From: Pyronema omphalodes
Taxonomy: Eukaryota; Ascomycota; Pezizomycetes; Pezizales; Pyronemataceae
Assembly: GCA_024516155.1 (NCBI GenBank)
Contig: JAJJXM010000003.1
Location: 434,001-498,000, forward strand
Reading direction: 5' to 3'
DNA length: 64,000 nucleotides
Part shown: in pieces, positions 45,865-58,009 of the stretch
Layout: each line of letters begins with the position of its first letter
Position numbering within the stretch: the first letter of the stretch is position 1
Notes under the pieces: model-generated
What the model saw: only the letters and a program-made list of their open reading frames with translations
The model's database searches: none
Told to the model about the DNA's origin: nothing
Made by a program: the position numbers and the translations under genes

Positions 45865-46543
45865 CTAATTACGCTTTTTGGTCTTCTTCTCATTCGCCTT
45901 ATCCTCCTCCTCCATCTTTATACGCTCCTGCAATGCCTTTCTCTCCGCATAGTACTGTCCACTCTGGAGCACCAGCACTCCAACAAGTACCAGGGCCAAG
46001 ATGACATGACTCGCAGCCATAATCCTCATAGTATCAATTCTTCCAATCTCCTCACCATAATCTCCACTCTCGACCGTGTGTAGTCCTCTGATTACATTGG
46101 TTCCATACATAATGACACCAATCATAAATAGCACCAAAGAGCTTCCATCGAACAACATATTACTCTCAGAAGGTCTGTAGAGCTTAATAAAGAACCCGAT
46201 TAATCCGGTGAAGATAATAGCGTGTAGAGTACGAGGAAGAATCGGTGGCGCCCGCGCTAACATGCTGTAATGTGTTTCTACCGCTGCGTAAACCGCTTCG
46301 GATGCTCCGGTGCTGTTCCATAAGGTGTGGTGGTCATAGACCCAGTTCGTGAACAGGATTCCGAGGAAGAAAGAGGTCGCTGTGAACGCGTTAGAGGGGT
46401 TCCCAAGATTTGGGAAGCTTCGTGGAGCCCCGCAAACCCCCAGGAGAGTTCCATGGGGCTTTGCGGGGTGTCGCAGAATTGTGTCAAGTATGGGGAAACT
46501 GACGGCAGATAACCAGGAAGGTTGCAAAGGTGGAACCGGTCAT
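45865..46543 (-). CDS. Shr3-family ER chaperone for amino acid permeases
   Basis: Shr3-type packaging chaperones are ER membrane proteins that let amino acid permeases fold and leave the ER. Exons 46504-46543 and 45865-46379 give 184 residues, with four membrane segments: about 7-25 (FATFLVICPTSFFLGILFTNW), the segment around ILPRTLHAIIFTGLIGFFIKLY, SLVLFMIGVIMYGTNVI, and MAASHVILALVLVGVLVL. The family signature TNWVYDHHTLW follows the first. The C-terminal 35 residues are a charged coiled-coil-like tail ending KKTKKRN, typical of ER retention or COPI contact. The 124-nt intron was chosen with donor GTCAGT; a long in-frame read without it would lack an ATG. Gene symbol withheld because only family membership is certain. 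Confidence 0.87.
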
Positions 46544-47302
46544 ATTGGCGGTGATGCGCTATGGGCGCAGACGATGGTTGTTTGAGCGCAAAAAAATTTC
46601 TGTCGAATTGGCGACGTGCAATTCTGCGATGTGGAAGATTTCGTGTGGGAGGTACGAGGGGAGGAGAAAGAAAAAAAGAAGGATTGTTTAAAGATGAGTT
46701 GTAAGTATGCTACTGTGGCCGTTATGGGATTACGAGTTTAGCCAAGCGTTTATCGGTGTTTTCCGGGGAGGTCGAATCTGGCATGTGATACACTGATGTT
46801 TGTTCGAGTCAGGCAAGTGTGGGGTTATATTGTCACGAGATACACACTAAGCAATTGGAAAGATATTTCATGGGTAAATACGAGGCTTTGTAACAATTCT
46901 AATAAGGCTATGTTATTTAATACCTACCAAATCCATATTCCAGGAAATAATGATATTCGTACAACTGTATGCAACTCGGAGTTCCCGCGGATTAAAAGGG
47001 TCGTGATTCGGTGTCGTTTGCACTATCGGGATCGATACCAAAAATAATCGAATCTCCATCAATTTAAGCTTAAATTAATTGAGATGATATCATACACGCG
47101 GTGACGCGATATTACCAAAGCAAAAGGCTTGGTCGATAGCGAGCTTAAGCGGGCCAGCCCTGTAGGGCGCCACAAATCTTCGAGTGACCCGTAATGATTT
47201 CTTAGGGCTGGGGTGCATCTTCACTTTGTTTACATCCTCCACCTCCATTGTCAGAAAATTTCTCTCCGCCAACATCACCACCCATTCTACTTAATATCTA
47301 AC
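46544..47302. other. Divergent intergenic region
   Basis: Between the Shr3-like (minus) and MND1 (plus) genes. Carries both promoters; no coding evidence in the short frame at 46796-47047. Confidence 0.6.
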
Positions 47303-47993
47303 ATGGCGCCTTCTAAATCCCTCCCACCAGCAAAATTAGCCCTGGTAATCAACTACATCCGCACCCAAAGCGTCGCCTACACTCTAAAGGACCTCGAAAA
47401 ACTTCTTCCTCCCGCCGCTGGAATCTCCAGTATGCTCGTCAAAGACTACCTCGGACAGCTTGTAGCCGATAACCTTCTTACAGTTGAGAAAATCGGCAGC
47501 GGTAACTGGTACTGGTCTTTTCCTGTGGATGCGAAGCGACAGAAAGAGAATGTCTTGAATTCAGTTACCCAAGAACGAGATAAGGCTCGAGCCTTACTGG
47601 ATGTCTGTGAAAAACAAGTCAACGAGGAGAAGGAGAGACTTGCGAGTGGTGACGATGGTGAGGATCGTGTGGGGCTTATTGACCGCGTTTCTGAGCTCCA
47701 GCGGAAGAAGAATGAGTTGTCTACAAAAATAGAGGCGTTCAGTAACTGCAAAGGTGCCGAGATTGTAGTAAGTGAAGCGGAGAAGTTGAGGTTGAAACAT
47801 AATACAATTGTTGGTAAGTTTCAGTTTATTGGTTCAAAGTGACACAAAGCTAACGAATGCCGTGGTAGATAACTTATATGCACTCGAATCTTACTACAAG
47901 GAATTGGTGCAGAATGATCCAGAAAAAATGGCACAGATGAGGGAGCATTTTGGATTCGAGGAAGAAATTGACTACATTGAGAAGTCCGGATGA
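47303..47993 (+). CDS. MND1: Meiotic nuclear division protein 1 (Mnd1)
   Basis: Mnd1 pairs with Hop2 and helps Dmc1/Rad51 in strand invasion during meiotic recombination. Exons 47303-47813 and 47869-47993 give 211 residues, matching yeast Mnd1 (219). A winged-helix region occupies about 5-75 (LALVINYIRTQSVAYTLKDLEKLLP, ISSMLVKDYLGQLVADNLLTVEKIGSGNWYWSFP; the last part is the conserved N-Y/W-Y-W-x-F-P). A coiled coil follows at about 78-165. The C-terminus DNLYALESYYKE...FGFEEEIDYI is the conserved helix-capping tail. An upstream in-frame extension to 47213 is rejected because orthologues start close to the chosen ATG. It implies the organism keeps meiotic machinery. Stops of MND1 and the SDR gene are 151 bp apart. 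Confidence 0.93.
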
Positions 47994-48144
47994 TTGGTGT
48001 GGTGGTATCTACGAAGAATATCTCAAAATTTACGCATAGATTGACGAATGCTTTTTTATTCGAGAACTAATTTCAAGTCATAACATTCATGATATTCATG
48101 ATATTCATCACATATTCGTATTCTGATAGCACACCCAATACTCC

Positions 48145-49218
48145 TTAAGCAACCGAAGGCTGAGTCAAAAGATTTCCTCCATCGGGATATAGAACCTGTA
48201 TTCACCAGTCAGCATCAATTCCACTGTATCATCCTGTCTCAATAAAACCTACCTGTCCATTCAAAAACAGACCACCCCTTCCAACCAAGTACAAAATTGC
48301 CGCCGCCATATCCTCATCCCTTCCTGGCCGTCCAGCTGGAAGGGACTCCCCTACTCCCTTCAACTCACTCTTATTCCGCTCATCACTTCCTCCCGCCGTC
48401 ATCTCGCTGGGGAAAACACCCGGGGCAATGGCATTAACCCTAATCTTACATTCCTTCAACAACGTAGCCAAATTCCTCGTAAGCTGCAAAGCGGCCGCCT
48501 TTGAAGCAGCATACGCAAACTGTCCACTGGAACTAGTCTTCATAACTCCCGAGATAGAGCAAATATTAACAATAGAAGACGAATAACCCGTAGTATTTCT
48601 AGTTCCCTTCGCCAACAACGGAATAAAATTAACCGCCGTAAAATACATCGCCGTAACATTAGTTTCCATAGTTTTCTGCCAATCCTCAGGTCTAGATTTC
48701 TTCAAATGTTCCGCAATCGCCTCTGCATTTGTGAAATCCAAATCCTCATTGGTGGAAAAAGAAGTGGTGGATTGTTCCTCTGCTACTCCGGCGTTATTGA
48801 CAAGGAGGTGAATACCATCGGGTTCTTTTTGGGAGATTTCTTCAACTAGTGCTTTGATGGACTCTTGGGAACGGTGGTCGGCTGTCATGGGGATTATCTT
48901 CCCGGAATATGTTGATGTGGCGGTTTCGAGAACTTCGGAACGACGACCGGTGATGTAGACGGTGGCTCCGTTTGCGGCTAGGGCTTGGGTTATCATTAAG
49001 CCGATTCCGGTTCCGCCGCCGGTGACTACGGCTTTGAAGGAGGGGGTGGTGAAAAGGTGTTGTGCAAGGAGAGGGTTGCTGGACTCGACGTCGGACATGA
49101 TGGAGATTGGTTTTATGGTATGAATAGTTCTGGTAAAACTGGGGATTCGTGAGGTAAGTAATGTTGTGATGGGTTTGAGATTTCTGATGGGGTTCTGGAG
49201 ATGGAAGAGGTGAGGCAT
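48145..49218 (-). CDS. Short-chain dehydrogenase/reductase
   Basis: Classical SDR oxidoreductase. Exons 48253-49218 and 48195-48145 give 338 residues. NAD(P)-binding TGGGTGIG is at 66-73, NNAG at 141-144, the catalytic Ser in NICSISG (223), Tyr236 and Lys240 in YAASK, and the PG motif in IAPGVFPSEM. The last intron (48196-48252) restores the usual SDR C-terminus NGQVLYPDGGNLL. Residues 1-40 are Arg/Thr/Ile-rich without acids (LLTSRIPSFTRTIHTIKP), a plausible mitochondrial presequence; starting at Met41 (MSDVESSN) would make a cytosolic form. The Arg at ITGRR after strand 2 suggests NADPH. Substrate unknown; the closest familiar group is fungal SDRs related to rhamnolipid-type RhlG reductases. 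Confidence 0.9.
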
Positions 49219-49686
49219 ATTTATTTAATGTTTCTTGCATGGGAAGTATTTAAGGTACTTGTATTTCAGTAATATTTGGACATGAAGTTGGTGTTGCGGT
49301 GCTGTGGGTTTCAGGTTTATGACGTCAGAAATCCGAGACGGACCGAAAAGAGATCAGGTCGCAAGGGCGTGGCGGCTTCGGCTTCGGCAGGGCTAAATTA
49401 ACTTGGCGATCTTGAATGGATTATAAATCAACGACTGTCCTTCATTTTTGAGTTGGAGATATTGATGAGGTATGCGTAACTGCGACAAATGCGGGTTGCT
49501 GTGTTTTCCATGATGCAATTCGGTTTCTGCTTCTGGTTTCTGTTTCACGGCCTTCACGGCGCCCGCTTGATTTTAGTTACAGAGATCTTGATCAACGACC
49601 GTAAGGCTGGGAATGATCGACTGATCTTCGGGAATGAAATGCTATCAAGATCAAGATTGGAGATGTAGTCTGATAAGAGGCTACAG
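49219..49686. other. Intergenic between SDR and SET genes
   Basis: SDR promoter (49219-49400) and SET gene 3' region. No gene. Confidence 0.6.
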
Positions 49687-51257
49687 CTATGACAAATCAA
49701 TCTCCCCATCGGCATCTACTTCCGAGGTTTCTACGGCCCGTGATTCTTCCTCCTCTTCATTCTCTTGGAATTGTGCTAGATATGCCATTACCGATGGTCT
49801 TGACATCAATTCCTCTTGCTGTTGGGTGTTAGCTTTGTTCAAATCTAACGGATGGTAAATATTACCTGCTTCTCCATCTTCGCAACAGCCTTCGCTAGAA
49901 GTGCCTCCTCCAGCTCCCTCAATCTTGTAATCACCGACAACTCCTGCGGCCTACCCTCCACATCCTCCTCTCCTTCATCATCATGATACATCTCCGGATC
50001 ATCTCTTATCCTCGACAACTGTTCCTCAATCTCTTCCTTCACCATAACTACAGCACGTAGCTGATGTATCTCCCACATCTCCGTCTCCTTCAAAACCTCC
50101 TCCAGCTTCCCAAGATCCTCGATCTCCTTCTCCCTAAACAACACCTGAATAGTCCTTTCTCCTTCCGTAGTCTGAAGTACCTCAAACTGCAATCCATCTT
50201 CCTCATTCAGATTCACCAGGTACACCAACGGCGCCTCCCAGCTAACCTCATCTCCTTCTTCCTTGATTCTAATATCTCTGGCCCCCTGCCAAACCATCAA
50301 TTTCACCCTCATGAGCGGGTCTCCCATCTGTGGTTTAACAGGTAACGAAATTCCACCTGCGGTATCCATCTTAGGTAGGAAACCATACGAAAACGCCATT
50401 TCAGCCGCAGATTTCCCCTCCTCTCCAGCATAATTTATCGTAACCTCCTCTCCCTTCTTCAGCTCTACTCCAGGGCGTAGTGACAGCGTAACCTCGCCCT
50501 CCTCATTAACATCAAAAAACGCATTTGCATCCTGAGAGTGGTTCGCAAAATCTAACACAGGCACCATGCAGACGCCATACCCAGGCAACTCCAACGAACG
50601 TGATCGAAATAATGTATCAACATAGATCCAATCTTGTATAGTTGCCCAGGGGAATATGTTTTCCAGGGTTTCAAACTCTTGTTCTAGACGACGGACTTTA
50701 GAAAATACTGCGCTTTCTAATGAGGTGCCGGTGAGTAGTGTTAACTCGGCCGTATTGTAGGTAGTCGGTAAGGGAACGCTGCGAGGGAGGAAGCGGACAT
50801 ATCTGATATCCATTATTAGCTTCCGCATCCAAATCTTCAGATTCCATGTTATAGGACTTTTATTGGGGCTTCATTGAGGCTTTGTTGGGGGTACGCACTC
50901 ACACCACGCATCGCGCTCTCCCTTTGCGAGTCCCGCTGCGGTTCCAAGACGTAGAAGAAGGTAAATACAGATAGCGCCTCTTGGGGAGTAAGCTAGGGTA
51001 CCCGCAGCTTGTAAGGCACTGTATAATAAGTGATCCGATTTAGAGGCGACATCGATATTTTGTTGCGAGAGGATAATATCTGGGGAGACGCGGAGGAGCG
51101 GGTGAGCTGGGTTATAGTCTGTCGGTGTGTGCTGGAGTGCTATGCCGAGATCGATTGGGCTGCCGCCGAGATGGACAGGCTCCAAGCCATTGAGATGGAT
51201 AGGTTGGAGATGAATAAAAGACGGGAGTGCGTCGGGGGTAAGGTGTGGGATTTGCAT
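49687..51257 (-). CDS. SET-domain protein lysine methyltransferase (SETD6/Rkm type)
   Basis: Member of the SET plus Rubisco-LSMT substrate-binding group, which in fungi methylates ribosomal and other non-histone proteins. Exons 50899-51257, 49866-50802 and 49687-49818 give 475 residues. The split SET domain starts with the LGGSPIDLGIALQHT region, continues through an inserted helical part (YSPRGAICIYLLLRLG...GERDAWCEYVRFLP), and ends with DFANHSQDANAFF (NHS motif) and INYAGEEGKSAAEMAFSYGF. The C-terminal half (about 270-430) is the helical substrate-binding domain. Joining DAWCE|YVRFLP with donor GTGCGT is what restores the family consensus; a nearby GTGAGT donor would break the frame. The last exon encodes an acidic tail (NEEEEESRAVETSEVDADGE). 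Specific substrate cannot be assigned. Confidence 0.9.
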
Positions 51258-52242
51258 TTTCGTCGCGGGGGAGTTGGTGCTGAAGTGGGGGAGGCGAGGT
51301 GGGGTTAGGCGGTTACGTCACGCGTCGACAGATACGTGAAAGTACAGTCCAGCATTTTACAGTAAATTGGAAGCACATTTGGTCTGATAAAATGGCTTTA
51401 ATTTTACGTGAGTAAAATTGTGAAAAAAAAAGTCATAGATATAGATTAATTATGAGAAAAATATATGGTGAGTCGGGACTGTTATGTCGAGTGATATACT
51501 ATGAAGATATATCACATCGTAATTCACTGCCAGTCTTCATTTTTTGATCACAAAGGAGGCTGAAATTTCGTCCCTAGATTCAGGATGAAAAGATACATAA
51601 GATATGTCTTCCGCGTATTCAGCGCGCACTCTCACTAGGTCGTAGGAAACAGCTCTTGCCAGGCCCAGCGACTACCTTTCGCCTGACTATAGCAATCCGA
51701 TTATAGCAGTGGTGAAATACACGTTCGCTTGTATTAAACATGAGGGAAGGCGACATTGAATGAAGCTTCCATGCAGAAAGTTGAGTAATGATACACCCGC
51801 ACATATCGGTAGGCCGTAAGGCCGCGCCGTTACCAGTGGATAACAATAATGAAATGAGACTGAGAGGTTAATTAGACGGACTATCACTCGGCCGTCCTTC
51901 ACCCACGTTCAATAGCTACACTCGTCAAGCTTGTACACTTGTAGCTCTATAGAAACCAAAATCACCTACCTAATCTTGTCATGTTAATATTGTCAACATG
52001 GCAGACACCACCCACCTTACAATCTCCTGGGGTTGTATTTCCCAGCGACAATTATCGGTCGGTTGTCAGTCATCATCATTTTTTTCACTGATACCACGAT
52101 TTCACACACATTTGCATCATGACAATAAATATTTGCTTTGAGAAATTGTCGGATACAGAGTATGCAAGAAAATTAAAGATGACAAAAAAAAAAAAAAAAG
52201 AAAACACACTTCAAGTTCCCTCCAGACAACCGTGATATCTAA
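51258..52242. other. Intergenic stretch
   Basis: Between the SET gene start and RBR gene stop. AT-rich with an A17 run at about 52183-52199 just past the RBR stop. Frames at 51619-51902 lack domains. Confidence 0.6.
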
Positions 52243-53655
52243 TCAAGGTTGCCAACCATTGTTACGCCAAACGAAACCCGGAGGTGGCCCAGGGGGCGGC
52301 GAAAACGGTCGCCTAAGGGCTGGTACAAACGGCCTAAAAGGCGGCGGATTCGGCTGTGGCGCATGCCAGCGATTAAAATCAGGATCACCCCACTGAGCTG
52401 GAGGTCTGGCAATAGGTGGAGGTCTAGCAATAGGTGGTCTGGCAAAAGGTGGGGGTCTGCCCCAAACAATATGATTCCCTGGAAAACCATCAGCTCTCGG
52501 AAAATTGAAATCTGGATGCCCTGGGAATCCGATTGGATTTCTTGGATTCATACCATCAAACCTACCGACCTCAGGCCCTTCATTTGCAGGTATACCATCA
52601 AAATCCCATAGATTACCTCTCCAATGGCGTCCAGCTTCTGGTACTACTCCTATATCTTCCTTATCCCAAACGGGGCAATTGCAGCCACCATTCATTGCAT
52701 CTTCATACCTGCCCGTATTTCCTTTTCCACACCGGTAGCAATAATATTGTCCGCAAACACAGATCATCTTATTGCAAGTACCCGGTTCTTTCGCAATCAA
52801 CCTACCACATTTTGGACAACCCTTCCACCTCTCCTTCTGCGCGAGAGCTGCAAGCTCATTTTCTTTACAAATCCCCCGATGTTCAACCCCTTTACATATT
52901 GTACAAAGCTTCTGCCAGCACTGTGGACAAGTTCCAATTTCAGCCTTGACATCTTTCTCAGTCAACCTAGTCGAACAATATGGGTTTGGACAAAACAAGT
53001 TAAGTGTATCCTCCTTATCCCTTAACTTCTCTTCATACCTCGCCCAATCCCGTGCAGTAAGAACCTTCCTAACAAGATCCTTAGGTAAGGGTTGTGTACA
53101 ACAAATCGGGGGAAAGCTTCCAGTTTCTCCAGCAATCGAACTGCGGGCCATATGTTGCAAGCAATCGAAGCAATAGGGATGTTTACAAGGTGTCGTAAAA
53201 ACATCGCCTTCGATTGTATCCATACAAGCCGTACAAGCAACCTCTTCGTTCTGGGTAGCCGGTTCTGTGCTTGATTGTCCGTTTCTACCAATGCCATGAT
53301 GTGGACCAGGAGTGTGACTGCGCCCACCTTGCTTGGGGAATGGGTCTCGGGGTTCTGCGTTTGGGGTTTTGGCACGGCGTCCGCCTAGGAATTTGTCGTA
53401 GTTGCGGAGGACCCGGGCTTCTTCCTGGGGGTCATGGAGGATAGGACGATGAGGAGGAGGAGGAGGTGGTGGTGGTGATGGCGGTCGCGGCGGGAAACGT
53501 TCCTGTGCAGAACGGAGGCTCTCAAGTATGATAAGTTGCTCTTCGAGTAGGTCATTTTCCCAATTCGCATCGTTTTGGACAGCATAACCTTCGTATTGAG
53601 GAGGGGCGTAATATGCCATGCCAGTGGTGTGATGAGACGGTTCTTCGAGCTCCAA
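52243..53655 (-). CDS. RBR-type (RING-IBR-RING) E3 ubiquitin ligase
   Basis: RBR ligases accept ubiquitin from an E2 on RING1 and pass it through a catalytic cysteine in RING2. Single exon, 470 residues. RING1 about 141-187 (CTACMDTIEGD...CKHPYCFDC), IBR about 207-263 (FCPNPYCSTRL...CPQCWQKLCTIC...C), and RING2 about 280-309 (CPKCGRLIAKEPGTCNKM...CGQYYCYRCG). The catalytic Cys is inferred to be Cys294 in GTCNKM, the position of C in the usual GCNHM. The N-terminus has a helix (WENDLLEEQLIILESL) followed by a Pro run (PRPPSPPPPPPPPHRP). The C-terminal 140 residues are Pro/Arg/Gly-rich with repeated ARPP, ending PPPGFVWRNNGWQP, and lack the Ariadne domain. A start at Met13 (MAYYAPPQ) is equally possible. 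No close named orthologue comes to mind. Confidence 0.9.
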   Translation of the reverse strand: MELEEPSHHTTGMAYYAPPQYEGYAVQNDANWENDLLEEQLIILESLRSAQERFPPRPPSPPPPPPPPHRPILHDPQEEARVLRNYDKFLGGRRAKTPNAEPRDPFPKQGGRSHTPGPHHGIGRNGQSSTEPATQNEEVACTACMDTIEGDVFTTPCKHPYCFDCLQHMARSSIAGETGSFPPICCTQPLPKDLVRKVLTARDWARYEEKLRDKEDTLNLFCPNPYCSTRLTEKDVKAEIGTCPQCWQKLCTICKGVEHRGICKENELAALAQKERWKGCPKCGRLIAKEPGTCNKMICVCGQYYCYRCGKGNTGRYEDAMNGGCNCPVWDKEDIGVVPEAGRHWRGNLWDFDGIPANEGPEVGRFDGMNPRNPIGFPGHPDFNFPRADGFPGNHIVWGRPPPFARPPIARPPPIARPPAQWGDPDFNRWHAPQPNPPPFRPFVPALRRPFSPPPGPPPGFVWRNNGWQP

Positions 53656-54379
53656 TAGGGAACGTAGGGGTGCTGTAGATTTGTTGATTCAAGCGTCGTT
53701 ATAACAGGATGATGGCACAGGAACAAGAAGTAATTGGGATGACGAAGGATTAAATCATCAGTGACAGTATCCAGAAACCCGGATTCCAGTTTCGTAGAAT
53801 TGATGGACGCTGCCAAAGAGCACTATTGCGGTATTCTAATGGGGCATGCCAAAAATATTGAATATTGATAATGATAGAAGTTGTTCAAAACCGCTGACAA
53901 GCATGAATCACCTGCAGAATGTTCTGCGGGGCCATCCAAATAACTAACAGCATTGTATGTGTGCCTCTCAAAACTTGCTCCTAATGTCTGAAATGAAGCG
54001 GGAGGGTTTTTCCCGAGTGTCATCCCATTGATTGATACTTATCTACCAATTAACTCTCCTATGTCGAATTTTCCAGATCAGGAATTCTGCACACGCCGGC
54101 AGAATATGGGGTTTTGAAACTAAAGTTCTTTCTTCGTTAAAATTTATCGTATCAAATTGTAAGATGTCATTTATACATTCATAATTCATAACTCATAACC
54201 GAATTGGAGTTTTAAACTGCATTTCAAAAATCCCAAATCCCAATGCCGAAATCCAAAACCCATAAATCGGGAAAATTTCCAGAATCCACCGTAGCCAAAA
54301 TTTTAACCCACATAATTTAGTCCCTCCACCTCCAAATACCATCACATTTCTCCTAAAATCCATCTCTAATCTTGCCCAA
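53656..54379. other. Intergenic between RBR and MFS genes
   Basis: RBR promoter and MFS 3' region. No supported features. Confidence 0.6.
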
Positions 54380-56678
54380 TCAAACACCTTCACCCGCACT
54401 CTGCCTCCTCTCAGGATCATGTACTCTTTCCTTCTTCTCCGCCATCATCTCCTTCCTATCCTTCACACCATGATTCAGAGCCCATTTCGACCTCCTCCTA
54501 ATCCCCTCACCCTTCCAAAACAACAAAACCGGAATCGGGATCATAAGGACAGCAAGAAACCCCAACAAGCTTCCCGCCCACCCAATCCCCAACTTTCCCT
54601 TCGGTTTAGGTTCAAACAAAAACCTTCCAAACAGCGGGAAACCCGCGGCCAGCAACGATCTCAAGAACGTATTCGCCGCAATCGCCGAAGCCGAGAATGT
54701 CAAATACGCATCTATCAAATAATTCAGACACTGTAAATTAATTGTAATTAATCCCAGTCCGAATGGTATTCCTGCGAGGGTTGGTACAATCCAATGAATA
54801 TCCGGGTTTGCTCCGGACCAGGAAAACCAAAAGAGACCGATGGGGAAGAAGATGGAACCGATGATGCAGGGGACTAGTCGGTCTTCGGGGACTACGTGAC
54901 CCGCTGTGGTGGCTCGGTGGTTTGTCCATGGTTGGAAGGCGATGACGAGACTGCCGCCGAGAAACATACCGGTGACCATACCGAGATAAGGAAGCGCGGC
55001 AATACCGGGGGACCATCCACGGACTGTAGCAAAGACAATTGGATAGGAAACCAAAAAGAGGTACAGAATAGCATAAACAAACGCGGTATAAAGGGAAATC
55101 ATTAAAATAATCGGTTCTGTGAACAGTAGCTTTATCGGACGACTTAGATTCTTTCTAACCAGTGTTGAGAAGTCGACTGAAATCTCTTCCTGTTTAGCAT
55201 GAATACCCCAATTCTTTGTAACTCTTCTTAAATGCGCCGCTTTCTGGATCAAAATAACCGGCGGGTAAGTTTCCTCTAAAAACAACAGACAAAGAAACAA
55301 TGCCAAAAACCCCATCAAGGCAGTAATATATTGAGTCCATCTCCATCCCAAATTAGAAGATATTATAAACCCTCCGGCAATAGGCCCGAAAAGTGGTCCG
55401 CTAAATACCATCATTGAAAATACTGCCATGGCTGTACCTCGAGTTTCTTGCCCGAAGATATCTGCGAATACTGCCCCGACGATGGATAATGGACAGGAGG
55501 CAAAGATTCCACCGAAGAATCGACATAGGATTATGGTTTGGATATCTTTTGCCACGGCGGCGCCGATTTGGAAAATTGAAAAGCCGAAGATCCCGAGAAA
55601 TAATGGAAGACGACGACCCCGGAGTTCAGAAAATGGTGCCCCTGGTGTTTTCAATATCAATATTAATATAAGATAATACCCCTTTGAAATTGCATACTGC
55701 AGCTGGATCGAGAAGTTGGAACTTACAGATCAATGGCCCGAATGCAAAACCAAGAACATAGGTAGACATTCCCAGCAGAGCAACTTCACTGCTAACGCCC
55801 CATTCTCTAGATACCGCAAAGGTTGCAGAGGAATATATTGAACTTCCCCAAGCACAGACGAAGGTTGCGAAGCCGAGAACAGCAGCGGTTGTAATCTTTT
55901 TTCTTAAAGGCCAATTTTGTCCATGGAGTGGGTCTTTAGGACCAGTGAAATCAACGACGTAGTCATCTTTATCGGAGAGAAGAGGTGGATATGCTAAAGA
56001 GATGTTAGTAAGCTTGAAGAGGAGAAGAGGAATTGAGTTTAAGAGATGGGTTGTGGAATTGTGCAAAAAGAAAAAAAATTAGGTTAGGGTATAGAGAAGA
56101 GTAATCTGGAGTAATATGCAGTGACATGGTATGACAAAACAAAACATCCCCATGGTGATATATAGCAGAGTCCAGACAATATTTGGACACCAGTATAATT
56201 ATCAGAAACCACCATAATTCCCGTGGGCATCCCAATCCTCCTCCCCCACAAAAAAAATCCATCTAATTCACTCACCCTTCCCACCCCCAAACTCCGGCCA
56301 CTGATCCCTAGGAGTCATCGAATTCATCCTAGCAAAGTAAGACCCCGTCGGTACCATTCCTCTTCCCACCCTTCCATCTTTCCCTCTTGCCACCCCATCG
56401 CCATCATCCTCCCCAACAGTTTCCCGATAAATACTTTCCGCCGTTCTCTGTCTTTCCAAAACCGTTCTATTTTCACTATCAAACCCCGTTGTAGCCGCAG
56501 TTCTATCTCGTGTTATTGGTATGCTGTAATAGTTATCATTTCCACCATCTTCACCAGCTTCGTGGATAGTGGAAGAGGCTTCGTGGATAGTGGAGATGAA
56601 TGTGGTGGTTGAGGTGGAGGAGGAATGACGTGCGAGATGTTCAAGTTCCTGGGAGGAAAGGGTTTCGGGGTTTGCCAT
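54380..56678 (-). CDS. MFS drug/polyamine-type transporter (DHA1 family)
   Basis: Major facilitator superfamily proton antiporter resembling yeast Tpo/Flr-type drug:H+ antiporters; exports small organic molecules at the plasma membrane. Exons 56276-56678, 55727-55993 and 54380-55641 give 643 residues. The first 170 residues are cytosolic and Ser/Thr-rich, ending DPLHGQNWPLRKK, the usual lead into helix 1 in this family (D-P-x-N-x-x-N-W). Twelve helices follow; motif A after helix 2 is FSELRGRRLPLF, and GPLFGPIAGGFI in helix 5 is the antiporter motif C (GP..GP..G). The Trp of GPLIWAPFSE is formed across the second intron (T|GG). The C-terminus is charged (KEKKERVHDPERRQ). Substrate cannot be inferred, and no biosynthetic genes are adjacent. 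Confidence 0.92.
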
Positions 56679-57728
56679 TGCGCATGGGTGGGGGAATGTT
56701 GGGCGGGGGTTATGTGGAGCGGGGATATTTTCAACGGCGACGGCGACGTCGGGTATCGTGGTGTCTTTATCAGTTATCGGTGATTTTGGTGGGCTGGCGG
56801 TTGATAGTTATAGGTTTACAGAAATTAGACAGTAAACGGAAGATAATAAACAGCGTCGTAGAAGAAGAAGAGGAAGAAGAAGAAGGGGCTAAAACAATGA
56901 TTTCCATACAATGTACATAAAGACAAACAAACGGTGCGGGGTGTGGTGCGGTGTAGGTGCAGTGACGTCGGTTTACGGATATGGGTATGGATGTTATAAA
57001 GTGGGTCTGATAAGCTCAATACCCCACATAATGATAATCCTGTATATCATAAACCAATTAATCTAAAGCCTCATAGATCCAAGGATCGATGATAGATAGA
57101 TCATCATCCATAGTCCACCGCTACATTCTTTCGAAAACCTCATCAGCAGGTTTTTCAGTATGTATGCAGAATTAGAGTCGGATGTTAATATCGGCTCGCG
57201 AAGTATGTAAGAGAAGCGGACACTAGTGTGGGTTAAAATGAATTAAATTAGGCGAACGGCATTGATTTCCTACCTAAGGCCGGGTTTGAACTTTATATAT
57301 TGAAAGAAACTGTGTAGTCATGGCATGTATGCAGCATGCTATATATATATGGGATACATTGTCGAAGGTCACGAGAGAAAGGAGTGAGCGTGGACGTGAA
57401 AAGTGGAGGTGGAAGTGTCTGATGATATTGTGAGTGAAGAGCTATCGACCAACGAACAAGCAAGGCTTATATCCTGCACACAGACTCCATCCTCCACCTA
57501 TGCACTACAGCCTTAGGCGCACTTCAACATACATAATGAAAAGAATTCTAGAGAATCGATGGTGATTCGTGAGTATTGATTATTGCTATGATATTATATT
57601 CCAGCAGTTCAGTTGCTCAGAACTCATGGACTCATGGACATAACGACGCAAACGACAAACACAACGGCAGAACAACAAGGAGGCTACAACCCGTCCCAGA
57701 AGTTAGAACAAGATTGACCGCTCGGGGA

Positions 57729-57746
57729 GGGGGGGGGGGGGGGGGG
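57729..57746 (+). repeat. Homopolymer run of 18 G
   Basis: Uninterrupted G18 preceded by GGGGA. Length may be affected by sequencing or assembly. Confidence 0.8.
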
Positions 57747-58009
57747 CGTATCCCAGTAGAGTTCAAAGACGCAAGTCCAACGATCCAACAATGCACATTA
57801 ACTAGTATCATCCTCCATAACCTTCCGGTTGTATGCGATTATTAAAAAAATAAAAATGACAAAAAAAAAAAGTTGCTCGAAAGCAAGTGTAACTCCAGCG
57901 TGTTGTTATAAACTGGTTATTACAAAATGATCACAAAATTCTCTAACTCTTCTCTTCTCCTTAAGACTCGGCTTAGGAAACCCCTAGTTATCATTTCACT
58001 ATATCTATA